From Deltaproteobacteria bacterium (GTDB lineage Bacteria > Desulfobacterota > Binatia > Binatales > Binataceae): DNA of 5,272 nucleotides. The notes below the pieces were generated by a model that was not told the origin of the DNA, did no database searches, and saw only the letters and a program-made list of their open reading frames with translations. Every line of letters starts with the position of its first letter. The first letter of the stretch is position 1. The translations under genes and the position numbers were made by a program. Below are positions 5,253-5,272 of the stretch, in pieces. The stretch spans positions 1 to 5,272 of the forward strand of contig DAHZDR010000179.1 of assembly GCA_027403435.1 (NCBI GenBank), in the 5' to 3' direction.

Positions 5253-5272
5253 GCTTAGCTAATGACCACCGA

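Larger units (their letters stand above)
5090..5272. other. intergenic region after the operon, cut by the window edge
   Basis: No convincing gene is seen here. It holds a two-copy direct repeat (5114-5149) and then a strong inverted repeat (5183-5252). The glycosyltransferase reading frame stays free of stops after its TAG through the end of the window (61 codons, with ATG at 5117 and GTG at 5162), but the deduced peptide matches no family I know, and part of it is encoded by the inverted repeat arms. A run this long without a stop is not rare in GC-rich DNA. Confidence 0.55.

Noticed and set aside
1..5272. CRISPR arrays, tRNA or rRNA genes, insertion sequences, toxin-antitoxin or defence genes
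   Set aside because: I saw no regularly spaced repeats, cloverleaf with CCA-type end, rRNA-like stretch, transposase motif or small paired toxin/antitoxin genes.

Overview
The window is GC-rich bacterial chromosome with tightly packed genes. One gene lies on the minus strand: a CaiB/BaiF (family III) CoA-transferase at the left edge. After a short divergent gap, a compact five-gene run lies on the plus strand: a ComF-family phosphoribosyltransferase, a class I SAM-dependent methyltransferase, purM, purN and a TIGR04283-type family 2 glycosyltransferase. The last 183 bases have no convincing gene but contain repeats and a strong inverted repeat. The phylum cannot be fixed from the sequence. 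The high GC, frequent GTG/ATGA junctions, CaiB-type transferase and TIGR04283 protein would fit an uncultured soil or groundwater lineage (for example Binatota-, Acidobacteriota- or deltaproteobacteria-like) or an alphaproteobacterium; this is a low-confidence guess.

Layout: 1-41 is the 3' flank of the CoA-transferase. 42-1259 (minus) is the CoA-transferase. 1260-1381 is the divergent intergenic region, with a terminator-like symmetric hairpin and a possible leaderless promoter for the CoA-transferase. Then come 1382-2101 comF, 2098-2676 methyltransferase, 2676-3713 purM, 3710-4405 purN and 4409-5089 glycosyltransferase. 5090-5272 is an intergenic repeat region that continues past the window.

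The plus-strand genes overlap by 4 nt, 1 nt (or 4 with a GTG start) and 4 nt, and the last pair is 3 nt apart. They are very probably one translationally coupled operon. PurM and PurN carry out two nearby steps of de novo purine synthesis (AIR synthetase and GAR transformylase). The ComF-like protein belongs to the PRPP-binding fold family, so PRPP or nucleotide metabolism is a plausible shared theme. The methyltransferase and glycosyltransferase have no obvious place in purine synthesis.

Most of the window is ordinary housekeeping sequence, and I found no new defence, mobile or RNA system. The parts most worth a second look are the 3' terminal inverted repeat with four CCACA motifs (5183-5252), the two-copy repeat just before it, the divergent promoter region, and the unusual operon membership.
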